From assembly GCA_015680685.1 (NCBI GenBank), contig MNCI01004661.1:1070094-1103422 (forward strand): a DNA stretch of 33,329 nucleotides, read 5' to 3'. How positions within the stretch are numbered: position 1 is the stretch's first letter; every line of letters starts with the position of its first letter. Both the position numbers and the translations under genes were made by a program. Below, one piece after another: positions 8,540 through 19,562 of this stretch. Under the pieces are notes generated by a model that did not search any database, was not told the origin of the DNA, and worked only from the letters and a program-made list of their open reading frames with translations. This DNA comes from Gnetum montanum (lineage: Eukaryota > Streptophyta > Gnetopsida > Gnetales > Gnetaceae).

Positions 8540-8757
8540 ACTTTTCCTCTCTAGTGCTATTGCCATTTGAATGTTGGTTGAGGGAAACCGTAATGGTGGT
8601 CCTCTTTCTAGAACTAGAGAGGAGGTGTTGATATGGAAATTTGGATGGTAAGGCAACCTAACACATAATGCCCAAAAGTGCACAATTTTGCAAGGCTATT
8701 GATTAGGGAACCTTGCTTATGGGCACGACTAGCCTAGGAATAGTCTTAGTGAAAGAG
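8431..8757. repeat. Imperfect inverted repeat of two T-like LTR ends (tail to tail)
   Basis: The left arm, about 8431-8554, reads CTCTTTCACCAAGACTATT … ATTGCCTTATGATCTAAATT … CATCAAC … CCTCTCTAGT. The right arm, about 8607-8757, is its reverse complement with indels (GTTGCCTTACCATCCAAATT and so on). Both arms contain an LTR end of T type, facing each other across about 50-90 bp. On the minus strand the right copy is followed by CTAGAAAGAGGACC, close to the T primer-binding site CTAGAAGGAGGGTC. Confidence 0.65.
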
Positions 8758-9230
8758 GAATGTAACTGATAATTTTAAAAAACATTAGATTTAAAAATAT
8801 TTAAATACTTGAAAGAAAAATATTGTAAGTGAAATGATCTACATGCATTAAACCGATAGATAATGTCAAATTACATCAATGTGAACATAAACATTGGGAA
8901 CCATCAAACATAAATATTAGGAAGCATCAAAGGGAAAAGGAAGGGACTTAACATATTATTCTTCGATCCATCTACTTCTATGGCTGCCAAAAGGTTGATT
9001 ATTCACCTCTTTCTAAAGATACTCATGGTAGGACTAGATACCCCAAGTTAGCTACTCGGTTTGATCCTCGAGCTCTTGAAGGTTGATGATCACCACCTTC
9101 TTTTTGGCTAGCATGTCACCCCAACCCTTTTCCTAGTTTTTCTCATGTTTAAAATCAAGGATTGACCTTTTCAACCTTCTACACAATCTCACCTCGATGG
9201 CTTTCTATTCTAGCCAATTTGAGGGAGCAA
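8628..9230 (-). mobile_element. Possible decayed T-like LTR, minus strand
   Basis: Read on the minus strand, about 9230-9195 contains AAATTGGCTAGAATAGAAAG followed by CCATCGAGGT. This parallels the TATA-region of T (AAATTGGCTATAAAA, then GCCATCAAGGT). About 590 bp further on it ends in CATATCAACA at 8628, the right arm of the inverted repeat. The 5' end is not identifiable. Confidence 0.4.
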
Positions 9231-10339
9231 CAGAAGGTGGACTAAGGCTATGATGGGATAGAGGGGTATAGGATGGAGAAGATGGTGAGGATGGATCTAG
9301 AGAAGGGAAGGATTGAGAAGTTAAAGAAGCCTTATTCTCCTTGCTTGCCGATGCCCTCCTTTGTGCCTACGAAGGCTTTTTAAAAGGCTTTCTTCTTCTT
9401 TTGTTACCTCTCTTCCTTTTTCAGGAGGAAGAGGAATTGGCCACATGTTCGTCCACTTAGTTATCATGCATGATGTACTTTGCCAAGTGTGGTGGAGTAG
9501 AGATCCTCTAGATTGCCTTTGTATTTGAATATCCTTACTTGTCTCCATGCTTGCCACTTGTCCAAGTAAAAATAAAGAAATTCAAAGTATTTATGACTAA
9601 AGTCATAAGTATTAATCAAGGGAAGAAGTTATTACTTATTTTTTTTATTCTTATTATTTTAACTGCAGAAAATTTTTACAATAACTAACACATTTTTCAA
9701 ACATCTAAGGTACCAAAGCCTACTACAGATTTAGCATAATCAACTCTTCATTCTCTTAAAGCTTCTTAACAATCAAAAAAATCCTACGAATTCCTATCTA
9801 TCCAAAGTTACATTTTCCTTCTTTTTCATCCCTACAATGATACAAGGAAAATTGAGCATCATTATCACCATCATAGTTCTCTGTTTCTCTAAAGAAAGAC
9901 TCATGAAATTCATAAAACTCATCTTTGGTTAGAAATTCTTGGTCATCCTGAGAAATTCCCCTCACCATGAGCTCAACCTCTTTGCTAGAAATTGAGCTCT
10001 ATTTCTTAGGAAAAACCATAAAATTCTAGTCATGAGGATGAGATTGTACATGAATAATTTTAATGACTAGGGGTCCAACCATGGTGTAATATCACTACTC
10101 CATTATCTCAAACAAATACAGCCCATCAAGAGCCATATTTGAGTAGTAGGACAAAGAAAATGAAGAATAAGAAGACCTTGAGCTACTATCAGAAAATGGA
10201 ATTTGTGATTCCAATATTGTATACAAAATATTTATGAAAAATTCTTTTGTAATTTTCTCCATCTTGGCAACATCCATGTTGAAAGAATTGTTAGTAGTTA
10301 AAGCCATGTTTGATTCTTGTGGAATAAAGCAACAATCAT
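9231..10339. other. Unassigned DNA
   Basis: There are open frames on the minus strand (9321-9557, 10095-10307), but no motif I recognise. They could be eroded retroelement sequence. The stretch from 10340 interrupts this region and it resumes at 10927. Confidence 0.35.
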
Positions 10340-10921
10340 TGTGATAGATGTCTCAAGGTGGTGGTTCTCCTAGGCTCTCCCCATGGTTTGGGGGCCATGG
10401 AACACTCTAAGGTGCCTTTGGTTGGCTCTCAAGTGTTAGAAAACCCATCCCAGCTTGGTGGTACCAAGTCAACAACAGGACATCCTCCTATTGGAACTCT
10501 CTCTATGTTCTCTTCATACTACCCTCACTTGGAGAACTACATGGACCTGATTCTACAATGGTCGTAGATATGTAGGTAGCTAGGATTGAATAGTTTCGGT
10601 GTTGTGTCAAGCCAAACCTTGTACTAGATCATGAGGGTTCTAGGGGTGAGGTGCCACCCCTTGTAGATGCATCATTTCCCCTTCCACCAATGTTGTCTAT
10701 AGGGTTGCTTGTGTGCTTGTTTGCAAGGTCCTCATTTGGAGTTAGTTGGCCTCCTTGAGGTGCATTTCCATACATATATTAATAAGATATGTTGCTACTT
10801 GCACTCTCTCTTGGGTTGCTTACTTATCAAAGATGTATTCCCTAGGTCTTCTACCCCAAGATCCATTAGATCTTAGTGAATTCCTTGGGGTGCCGGAGAA
10901 CGTCAAGGCAACGTTGTTACA
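10340..10921 (+). mobile_element. X-family solo LTR with 5-bp target duplication
   Basis: It starts TGTGATAGATG and ends GTTGTTACA, colinear with the X LTR at 608-1129 over its full length (582 versus 522 bp). It is flanked by perfect 5-bp direct repeats ATCAT (10335-10339 and 10922-10926). No internal sequence remains, which is the signature of recombination between two LTRs of one insertion. The TATA box of the other copy (TATAAAA) reads TAGAAAA here. Confidence 0.9.
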
Positions 10922-10926
10922 ATCAT

Positions 10927-12877
10927 AGTATTGTGCCTTTATGGATTAGAGAGCCTAAAATGCTAAAAAAAATGATTCAAAATTTTTAGTCTACTAGGGA
11001 TAGGAAGAATGATTAATTGAAAATGAAACAACTCTACATCATCATCATTATTAGCTAGAGTTTCTTGCAAAAGAAAGCATTCAAGAACAAACAAAACAAC
11101 TCACAAAGCAGGTGGAATAGGTTAATGACAATAAGGATTTCTAGGGTTATAATAATATTGAAACTATCAAAGATTTGAATGGCCTTAGCCACTATTTTCA
11201 ATGATCAAAATTATATGAAGATGTTGAGCAGGTCATTCGAAACACATAAAGGTGATCATAAAAGAAAAATTTGGAAGTGGATTGTGAGAAAAGCATGGTA
11301 AGAGAATATGACTTATGTGGAGAAAGATAATCATGGAAGAAGAACGATCTCACACATAAGAATGAGATGAGAAATTGCCAAAATTATCACAACAGCACAC
11401 TTTTGCAACTTTGATCACTATTTTTCTTGTTGTTGCTCCTACTTCTCTAGATTAGTACTTCATAAAAATTTCAGTGTTAGGAATAGCTAGCAAGAAAGGA
11501 ATTGGAGACAAATTGGAATGGTATGAAATGCAAAAGCAATGGGAAAGGTTTGGATTCGATTAGAAGATGAGTGCTCTAAGGTAAAGGCAATTGAAATGAC
11601 ATTGTTCATGAAATTGAGGTGAGCGATGAAGATTCAAACTTTGTGCTAGGTATGGGAGAGCAAGGCCATTAAAACCATGCTGAAGTAAGTGAAGTGATGG
11701 GTGAGTATGATAGTGGAAGTCATTTTAGTAATTAGTGGTAACAAGTACTTGACTTTAGCTTAGTTTATGTTTAGTGATATCTCACAGGCTCTCATGATGG
11801 AAACAAGGATAAGGTTCCATTCATGGGTGATGTTGATGTCAATATCAAGCCCCAACCAAACTAACAAAGAACTTATTCCTAAAACATAAGTGTTCCACCA
11901 GTTTTTAAAAAATTAAATATTAAATATATATTAGGTTATAAATACACATATATGAAAACATATGTATGTATAGTACATAGTAATTATGATTATTTTAGAT
12001 AAATTGTAAAGCTAATATCACATACCTTTAGAAATATACCTAAAGAAGTTTAATTCAATGCTTCAAGGATTTTATTAAGAGATATAAATAGACCAAGGTA
12101 CTATTTTGTATTCCCTTAATATATACATTAACTAATTTAATCATGAGATCCTTGGAGGTTTTAGACAAGAATAAAATTAATTTTTATTGCTATTGTTATT
12201 ATTTTTAAAGTGATGGAAAGAGAGGAACTCTAGCTTTGTGCCATCATTATGAACTCAAAGTAAGTCACAATGAGTTATAGTTAGGTATGAGAAAGAATTA
12301 ACTTTACATTCTAATAGTTAGATGCTACCTCAAATTATATTTAACACATGGAAAATTTCTCACATTAAGTTATCTCATCATAATCTAGGATGGATCACTA
12401 AATTATGGAAATAACTCAAAATTATACATGTCATTTTAAACAAATGCAACACAAAGAACAATGTCATGGCATCAAGTCAACTTCAAAGGTAGAACCATAA
12501 AACAACATATAGGCAAAAAATAACTTAATAAGATATGATTTTTATGACTTAAACTAGGAAATCATTTTTAAATTTAATTAGCAAAGAAAGAAAGAATTAT
12601 AAGGATTCCCATAATCTATAAAGTAACCTTAATAAAAATAGGATACTAAATTTAATCATCTTTTAAGTTAGCTTCTAAGGCATGCATCTATATGAATATA
12701 ATCCTAAAGCTATATGCTATGCATGTTACTACAATAAAATATGATATTATAAATGCAATAAGATTAAATGCATTTTATTCAAGTACATATGAAATCTAAT
12801 GTAGCCTATATCGACACACACACACACACTTACTCAATCACACTCACACTTATTTATAACTATAATGTATTAAATTA
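10927..12877. other. Unassigned AT-rich DNA, probably including the lost 3' end of the minus-strand D element
   Basis: No gene or clear repeat is recognised. The 3' LTR of the minus-strand D element should lie just left of 12878, but I cannot find its GATATC or CTTGGTAA motifs here, so it is deleted or decayed. A (CA)n microsatellite lies at about 12813-12828. Confidence 0.4.
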
Positions 12878-13761
12878 TTAATCTACTAGGTGTCCACATG
12901 GAACACCAGTATAAAAATGCTTAAGGTAGAACACATTCAAGTTTCTAGTGAGTTTTCTTAAAGGTTAGATATCTTATAAACATTAGTGGTTACAACCTCC
13001 ATGAGTTGGTATGGTCCTAACCACATTGGTGAGAACTTGGTTTGAGGATCTTTTTGCCTAGAATCTCTATATCGTTTTCAAGACTAGATTTTCTATTTGA
13101 AAGGATTTTGAGAAAATTTTTTAATAAAACCATATTTTAATAATGATCTATTGATTTAATAGATTTTCCACTACTTTTGAACATTTAAGTTTAACATCCC
13201 AAAGATCATAAGATCTAACGATAAGACTTTCATCAAGATTTAGGTAATCTAATAAAAACTTATATATAGGGATTTGTAAGTTGATGGGTAATATAGGTTT
13301 TTAACCATAAACTAGCTCATAAGGAGTGGCCTTGAGAGATTCTTTGAAACAATTATGATTTTCCTATATGACATATTTTACATTTTTCATGAGAAGATTT
13401 TGGATTGTGACTAATAATCTTTTTAACTCCACTTAGAAGAGTAATGTTTGAATATTCTACTAAGCCATTTCCTTGAGGATAAAATTTTGTCATGCATTTG
13501 ATTTGAATTTCATTATCCATAGCCCATTCAATGATTTCTATTGAGATGAAGGCATGACCATTGTCAACCACTAGTGCATATGGATGTCCATATTGGATTA
13601 TGATAACTTCCTCAAGAAATTTAAGAACCTTATGAGATGGAGTTCTTCTAGTTGGTTTGGCTTCTAGCCAACATGTAGTGTAGTCTATTGTCATTAAAAT
13701 AAATTTATGTTGGCTAGATGATGATGGGTTGATGGCTCTAATAAAATCAAGGGTCTATTTT
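12878..13761 (-). pseudogene. Ty3/gypsy integrase remnant (outer D element)
   Basis: On the minus strand the frame opens in the linker before the catalytic core (DFIRAINPSSS…HKFILM). It continues through the core: TIDYTTCWLEAK (first catalytic Asp), VVDNGHAF (second Asp), FYPQGNGLVEYSN (catalytic Glu), which is the D,D-35-E pattern of Ty3/gypsy integrases. It then runs, with stops and frameshifts, into a C-terminal domain (TPYELVYG, GPYQLMEVVTTNVYKISN, FYLKHFY) and closes at 12878. The zinc-binding HHCC domain, RNase H and reverse transcriptase that should precede it are absent, cut off at 13761 where the inner element begins. The open part is 13353-13694. Confidence 0.85.
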
Positions 13762-14612
13762 TGATGAGTCATGAATTTCCTGGCTGTGATATCGCTACTG
13801 TGATATCATAGCCACGATATCGCATGAGCTGCAATATCGCATGAGCCGCGATATCACAGCCTGCCTAAATTTCTATAAATAAGAGGCAGCTTTCCTTGTT
13901 CTAGGTGTTAGTTCTTAGTTCCTTACCCAAACTCTTGCAATTTTTCCTTCTTAGACTTAGAATTATTTCCCAGTGTATGCCCACAATGTGGTGATTGTAA
14001 TTGTACGACATCCATATTCGAGTGTGACGTACTTGGACATGCACATAACCAAAAATAAAGATTGAGATTACTTCATCATTGCAGCATTCACTTAGTTTAA
14101 TTAATTAATTATTTATTTAATTGTTGTTTACTACTTTCCTAGTTAATATCTTCTCACCTTTAAACTCTTGTTAAACGTGGAATGAGTATGACTTGATTAC
14201 GAGAATTTAAGTGTGACTGCTTGGTAACCCAGTAGCATACCTAGGATCTATGCTTGGTAATCCTAGTGGTAGTGGTGCACAAAGTCCAAGATGTGTACAG
14301 ATAATCAAGGAACGGATGTTTATCGTACTTAGGCTAGCTAGATTCTCTCTCACCCTTTCTCTCTTAGCTTAGTCAATATTACTTTCCATTGTCCTCAGGA
14401 GTAGCATTAGCATAGAAACACATCATACACCTCACTCTAGACTAAACCATACGTGAAAAAGCTAATACTAGTCCAGGTGGGTGGACAATGAACTCCAACC
14501 TAAGGATAACTGTCTAGATGCCACAACTAGTACGTCTGTGGAGTTTGACCAAATCGCACGTGTAACGCTCGTAGTCGTATGGTTGAGTGTAGGGGTACCT
14601 CGCCACTCATCA
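13762..14612 (+). repeat. 5' LTR of inner D element (851 bp)
   Basis: It starts TGATGAGTCATG and ends CACTCATCA (inverted termini TGATGAG/CTCATCA). Near the start it has an array of GATATC-centred palindromes (about 13786-13858), then TATAAATA (13874-13881), an AATAAA (about 14055) and two copies of a roughly 33-bp repeat beginning GCTTGGTAA (14219 and 14252). It matches the 3' LTR throughout, apart from repeat-number differences. Confidence 0.9.
13786..13858. repeat. GATATC palindrome array, 5' LTR copy
   Basis: Six self-complementary or near-palindromic units built on GTGATATCGC / GCGATATCAC occur at roughly 10-15 bp spacing, upstream of the TATA box in the presumed U3. Any dyad-binding factor is inference. 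Confidence 0.75.
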
Positions 14613-14613
14613 T

Positions 14614-14631
14614 TGGCGCCATTGCCGGGGA
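14614..14631 (+). promoter_or_regulatory. Primer-binding site, tRNA-Asp type
   Basis: TGGCGCCATTGCCGGGGA starts 2 nt after the 5' LTR end. It complements the 3' end of plant tRNA-Asp as I recall it (TCCCCGGCAACGGCGCCA) at 17 of 18 positions. This confirms the LTR boundary and the element's orientation. Confidence 0.85.
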
Positions 14632-14753
14632 CGATGCTAGTTATCTAGATTAGTTATACCATACAAGGTCTCTATATAGGAATTAATGATATATCTTTTA
14701 AGAAGAAATAATTACAAAAAGTCACATACGAATTCACACATAGTTACATAACC

Positions 14754-16717
14754 ATGCCTCTCCTACAAGACTATGATAATGCCATACCTAGTAAGGAAAT
14801 TCATTGGAGAACCAACGAATTATATGACAATGAAGATTGGAGTACGCAATCTGAGGTGGGGGTTTCTTATAAACATAAATGAAGGTAGCATCGTCCCAAC
14901 ACACAAAATCATAACTTACCTGATGACGATGATTCCCTACTGGCCACTACAAGGCTAATGCAAATACAAGAGGCTATTCGAATCTCCTGTAGGCATTGTA
15001 AAGAGAGTCGTCTACCCAGGCTCAATTTAAACAACTTTCCCAATTTTTTAGGAGCCTATGACTTAGATCCGCAACAACATTTACAAGCCTTCTACGATGC
15101 CTATACATGGAACAACATTGATAGTGGTTGGCAAAAAATTAAGCTCTTTCCTATGACACTCGTTGGCCAAGCAAAAGTATGGTATAGATCATTAAAACCA
15201 AATTCAATACAACGTTAGCCAACAATGGTAGAACTCTTTAGCGAAAGATATCAAACCTACGCAAGAGTGTCAGCCTTGAAGAAACAAATCCAAGAGTGGA
15301 AACAAGCACAACATGAACCCTTGGACATGGCCTTAGAAAGATATTATGCACTGTTAAACAACTATCCAAGCCATGGGTTCTCCGAAGAAAGGCTAATGTA
15401 CCATATCATTGATGGGCTTCATGATGAAACAAGAGAGACCTTAGGGATGTATGCCCAAGGTAAACTATAAAAACTAGAAACCCATCAATTACAAGAGCTT
15501 ATTAAGAAGGTAGCAAAAGAGGAAGGAGATATGGCTAGATAGGAGAGTGTTGAAAAACATCAACGGGACCAAAATCTCAACTTAACAAAGGTCCATAGTC
15601 ACAAAAAGGAGAAATCAGTCTACCACAAGGGGAAAGAACCATCTTTGCCGATACAACAATCATTAGAGGAACTCGAGGCAAAGATTAATAAGATGTTTGA
15701 ATGGATGTATAAAAAGTGTGGAGAATATATCGATATCATTGGAGATAGAGTTTTGACAACCCGAGAAGCAGGAAAAAGTATTAGTAGATAATTGGAAAGA
15801 AGGCATAAGGAAAATAAGAGCTCAACTGCCAATCACACGTATGAATGCAACATTTTCTTGTACGATCACCCCAAGGGCCAATGCCCAATCTTGTTACATT
15901 TATATGAGCATTGGAAAAGCATGTTACATCATGAGTTCATACAGAGATATTGTGTTTGATCACAATGGCAACAATCCCAGTCGTGGGGGAAGCCACCCCT
16001 AAACTGCAGACACCCTTCATATCATCCAAATCCAAATGCTTATCTAGTCCAATACCATGTTTCTCCAACTGGGCCAACATACCCTATCTCACTGCATTAT
16101 CATTCTCCTCAATACTATTAGTCCATGTCCTCAACACAACCATCACCTTGTGCACCTTACACTTCTCCTAATTTTCAAATTCTCATCCTTTCCCTCCTTC
16201 TACATCACCATCAACTATTCCTAAGGTGTTTGCACCACAGCAACAACCTTCAGACATTACTTATGCTACTATTGCCAACAGCACTGAGAGACCTTAACAA
16301 CATTGAAGGTGTCCCTTCTTTAGAAAGGACCCTAGGAAGGGACAACACAATTGCAAGGCCAGTGCATCCTCCAACTCAACACAAATCCAACCCTGTGGTG
16401 CACCCTTATCTTCAAACCCAACGCCTCATGTTACTTCATCAAGGCCACCAATCAACACTCCAACAACCATATGGCCTAATGAACATATTCATGGAAGGCA
16501 ACATCCTGATCCTTGCATACCATCTAATGGTCCCAAATATCATAGTGGGTCAACTCGTTATCTGGGAACCACATCTCATAAATTTCCCCACTATGCTTAC
16601 TATAATCTAGTGTGTGAACCCCAATGGGATAATTATGACTGGGCCCCAATATTTCCAACATGCAAGGATCCTCCTCTTCCATTTAGTAATCCTTTCCATC
16701 CTCAACCATTTAGTTAA
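14754..16717 (+). pseudogene. gag of inner D element (stops, one frameshift)
   Basis: The frame starts ATG at 14754 (MPLLQDYDN…). It stays in one phase to about 16170 with several stop codons (among them 15216, 15468 and 15540), then shifts phase and closes at 16717. The core matches the retrotransposon capsid pattern: NFPNFLGAYDLDPQQHLQAF, KLFPMTLVGQAKVWYRSL, ELFSERYQTYARVSALK, then LERYYALLNNYPSHGFSEE and a helical EELEAKINKMFEWMYKK. The C-terminal third is rich in Pro, Gln, His and Tyr, without a clear CCHC knuckle. The same capsid core is recognisable on the minus strand at about 21590-21815, in the outer element. Most stops could come from CAA/CAG/CGA codons by C-to-T change. Confidence 0.8.
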
Positions 16718-18626
16718 GAGGGATATCCCCCATTCTAGTAACAAGCAGGATTAATAACCACTTTTTATTTTCTTTAATTTTACAACTTTTTATTTTCCAG
16801 TTTTTTACTTTTCAATTTCTTATTTTATCTTTTTGTCTTGTTGTCTTTTTATGTTTTTATAAGTAATCTCATCTATGAATAAAACACTCATGTGGATTTT
16901 TGGTTGAGGTGTGTTCTATGTTATCAAGTCTCGAGTGATCAATTATTTGGACAGTGAACCCACTACACCCACTCATCCACTCTACAAATAAGAGGTTCTG
17001 TTCGAGGCTATAGTGATATTCTTAACATTCTTGAAATTTAAAATTAATTTTGTGTTCATTGTACCCAGAATGAAGAAGGATTGACCAAGAGGGTATGATT
17101 AGGGTGTGACATCAAGGGGACTTGCGGATTCTCTTTGGTGATGTCTGTGGAAGTTATCATGCAACATGGTTGTACTAAGATCCTTGTAGATCTAACAAAA
17201 AATGAGAGTAAAAGTAATCAAAAGGGCACTCAAAAATCCAATGCAGTTCTAGGGGATCCCATTGGAAAGACATGCATCCATGCCTGAAGGTTGGTGACTT
17301 CTCTGGATTCAACAATCGAAAAAAAAAGAGCAAAAACAAAGAAAAGTGCCACAAAGAAAAAATCACTCCTCCCTTGCATAAAATGCCAAGTGATTGTACA
17401 CCCTGTTGTTTTGGTGCTCTCATAGTCGCTCATCATAGGATGAAATAATGCAATGTCACTGATTAGAGGAATGGACTTGGTCCTAATCTTGGAACAACGG
17501 GTTAATGACACGTTAATCATGCTTTGCATGTAGGATTCACTATGCTCTGGGTTAGTTACCCCATGTCCCAATCTCTATGATCCCTTCTATACCCCATTTC
17601 AGTTGTTATTCATGTAATTGTTACTTATGTCTCATGTAGCATAGAATCCTTACCTCATTCTGGTGATGTTTACATGTGTGTGTTTTGCAGAATTAGTGTG
17701 GATTACATTTAACCCTTCTAGTACCCATGGACACTTTTAAGTGTGGTTACACAAGGGCATTATAGGTTGGAACCTGCTTTGGGGAAGACCCACTTGTGTA
17801 ATCTTTTGTAATTTTCACTCATGATACAACTCACACACACCATCTATTACCCTTAGCACATTGCCAACAATTTTCTTTCCCTTATTACTATCCCTCCAAT
17901 TCAACATTCCTATGAACCATCACATAGCCTTTTTCTCTACCATCCGAGGTCCTTATTGATAAATTCCACACCATCATAATTTTTATGCCTTTAGAACTAG
18001 TTGAATTACCCTGGAACCCTTTAACAATCATCCAGATGTCCTTAGTTTACATTGTTTAATTTCAAAGAAATATTAAAAATTTGGTACATTCTCTAAGTGC
18101 CCTAACTTCGATGAAAATATATATATGTGACCCCCCTATGCTAATCAACATCATTTGCAATTGTTCATGTAGGAGAAGTTTTTCAAATTCCTCTCTACAA
18201 CTTGCGATTGTGCATCCCTTTCTTTCATATCCATAACTCACTTGTTGGTACCTTGATTTTCATTTCGTTTGAACCTACTTCAACCCAAAGTGTTTAGCTT
18301 AGTCGTGGGGGAGGGGCACATGCCAAATAGCACATAAATTTTTTGAAATTCATCATTACTCGAAGGACATATTTAAGGGTAATTATTTGTAAAATTAAAA
18401 TTAATAATAAAATGTGTCAAAAACAATTTCATCCCCTTAGCTATACAAGAAAATTAAATTTGGAAACCATCTAAGCAAAGAAGACTCAACATTATAATCT
18501 TTCGGGGACATGTTCTTCCAATAATTAACATCACACAGAAATAAAGTAAATCTATTAAGGCAAGTAGTAAGGTATAACCTAACTTTGGTAAGAACCTTAC
18601 TAACGATTGGCCCTGTATCATTGCAG
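16718..18626 (+). other. Non-coding internal region of inner D element
   Basis: In place of pol there are about 1.9 kb without a protein I recognise. Open frames on the minus strand (17175-17571) look like chance. A purine tract GTGGGGGAGGGG (about 18305-18316) resembles a polypurine tract, but it is 1.2 kb from the 3' LTR. Confidence 0.6.
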
Positions 18627-19394
18627 ATGGCCCCGAAATGCAGACAATAGGAAGGTCCTGCTCAAGGTGCGATCAAACAATCTAGGAGAGGTGAAGGACA
18701 AGTTCCTACTAAACAACATGCAGATCAGGAGGAAAAATCATTTAGTATCCACCAAAAAGACCCTGCTACTATACAATCAAGGCAATTGGAAGGAGGAGCT
18801 GCTGCTACATCTAAACAGAGATGATATTTCACGTTGTCCCAGGATTGTGTTCAAACCATCCATGAAAGGCCCATATTCATTATAGTAATCATGGAATTAA
18901 ACTTTGGAACTTTCATAGAATTTTCTCTAGAGGTCGTTAGGGATCACCTCAAAGAGTCCCCATTATGGCCTACCCTCTCTGAAAGCGGTGCCTGGTACTT
19001 AGGGGAAATGTACCAATTTTGGCACAATAAAGAAGAAGTCACCATGGTTGACAATTGTGGTGTGACTATTGATTTCTCTATTCAAGCCATTTTGGAAGTA
19101 TTAAACCTTCCGAATATAGGGCCAAAGGTTGCTCAGAACTAGCTGGACACTTTCAGAACCGAGCAACTTAATAAATTGTTGATAGAGAATAAAAGGGTGA
19201 CAGAAGAAAAAGAGAAGGCTGACTAGGCTCTCTCTATGGAACAAGTGCAAACTTACATGCATGCCAAGGCACTCAAGGCCTTACAAGAGTAGAAACTCCA
19301 GGCCATACTTCAACACCATCAAATCCCAAGACCTGGAGCACAAGAAAATGGAAAGATACCGATGGAGGAGCCACCGCCACCAGGAACTACATGA
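18627..19394 (+). pseudogene. Second ORF of inner D element (255 codons, five stops)
   Basis: One reading phase runs from ATG 18627 (MAPKCRQ) to TGA 19392, broken only by five stop codons (18648, 18822, 19140, 19224, 19290) and no frameshift. It has a basic, Gln-rich N-terminus, then a segment WHNKEEVTMVDNCGVTIDFS ending in LEVLNLPNIG. That segment resembles the motif of the plant retroelement-associated domain annotated as putative plant transposon protein (Pfam PF20167, from memory). A helical charged stretch and a Pro-rich end follow. The ATG is directly preceded by TCATTGCAG, which looks like a splice acceptor, so expression from a spliced RNA is possible. The function of this domain is unknown. 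Confidence 0.5.
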
Positions 19395-19562
19395 GTTCCA
19401 AATTTTTGTAGTTGTATATATTTTTTGTGTTGTGTTTTCTTCTCACACTATGGCATGAATCCATTCTAGTCAGTCAATAATCCCATACCTATCCATTGTG
19501 TAATCAATGGAGCTTGTTCTCTCTGTAACTCAAGGACGAGTTTTCATTTAGTCATGCAGGTA

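Noticed and set aside
11890-12877. 3' LTR of the minus-strand D element
   Set aside because: I searched this stretch for the palindromes, the CTTGGTAA repeats and the CTCATCA end and found none.
15950-16610. Open frames at 15950-16171 and 16125-16610 as separate genes
   Set aside because: They overlap the frame-broken gag C-terminal region. The 15950-16171 frame is a shadow, and 16125-16610 is gag phase for its first part and then the wrong phase after the frameshift.
18305-18316. GTGGGGGAGGGG as the polypurine tract of the inner D element
   Set aside because: It lies about 1.2 kb before the 3' LTR, whose start is fixed by alignment to the 5' LTR. It may be an internal tract but is not at the required place.
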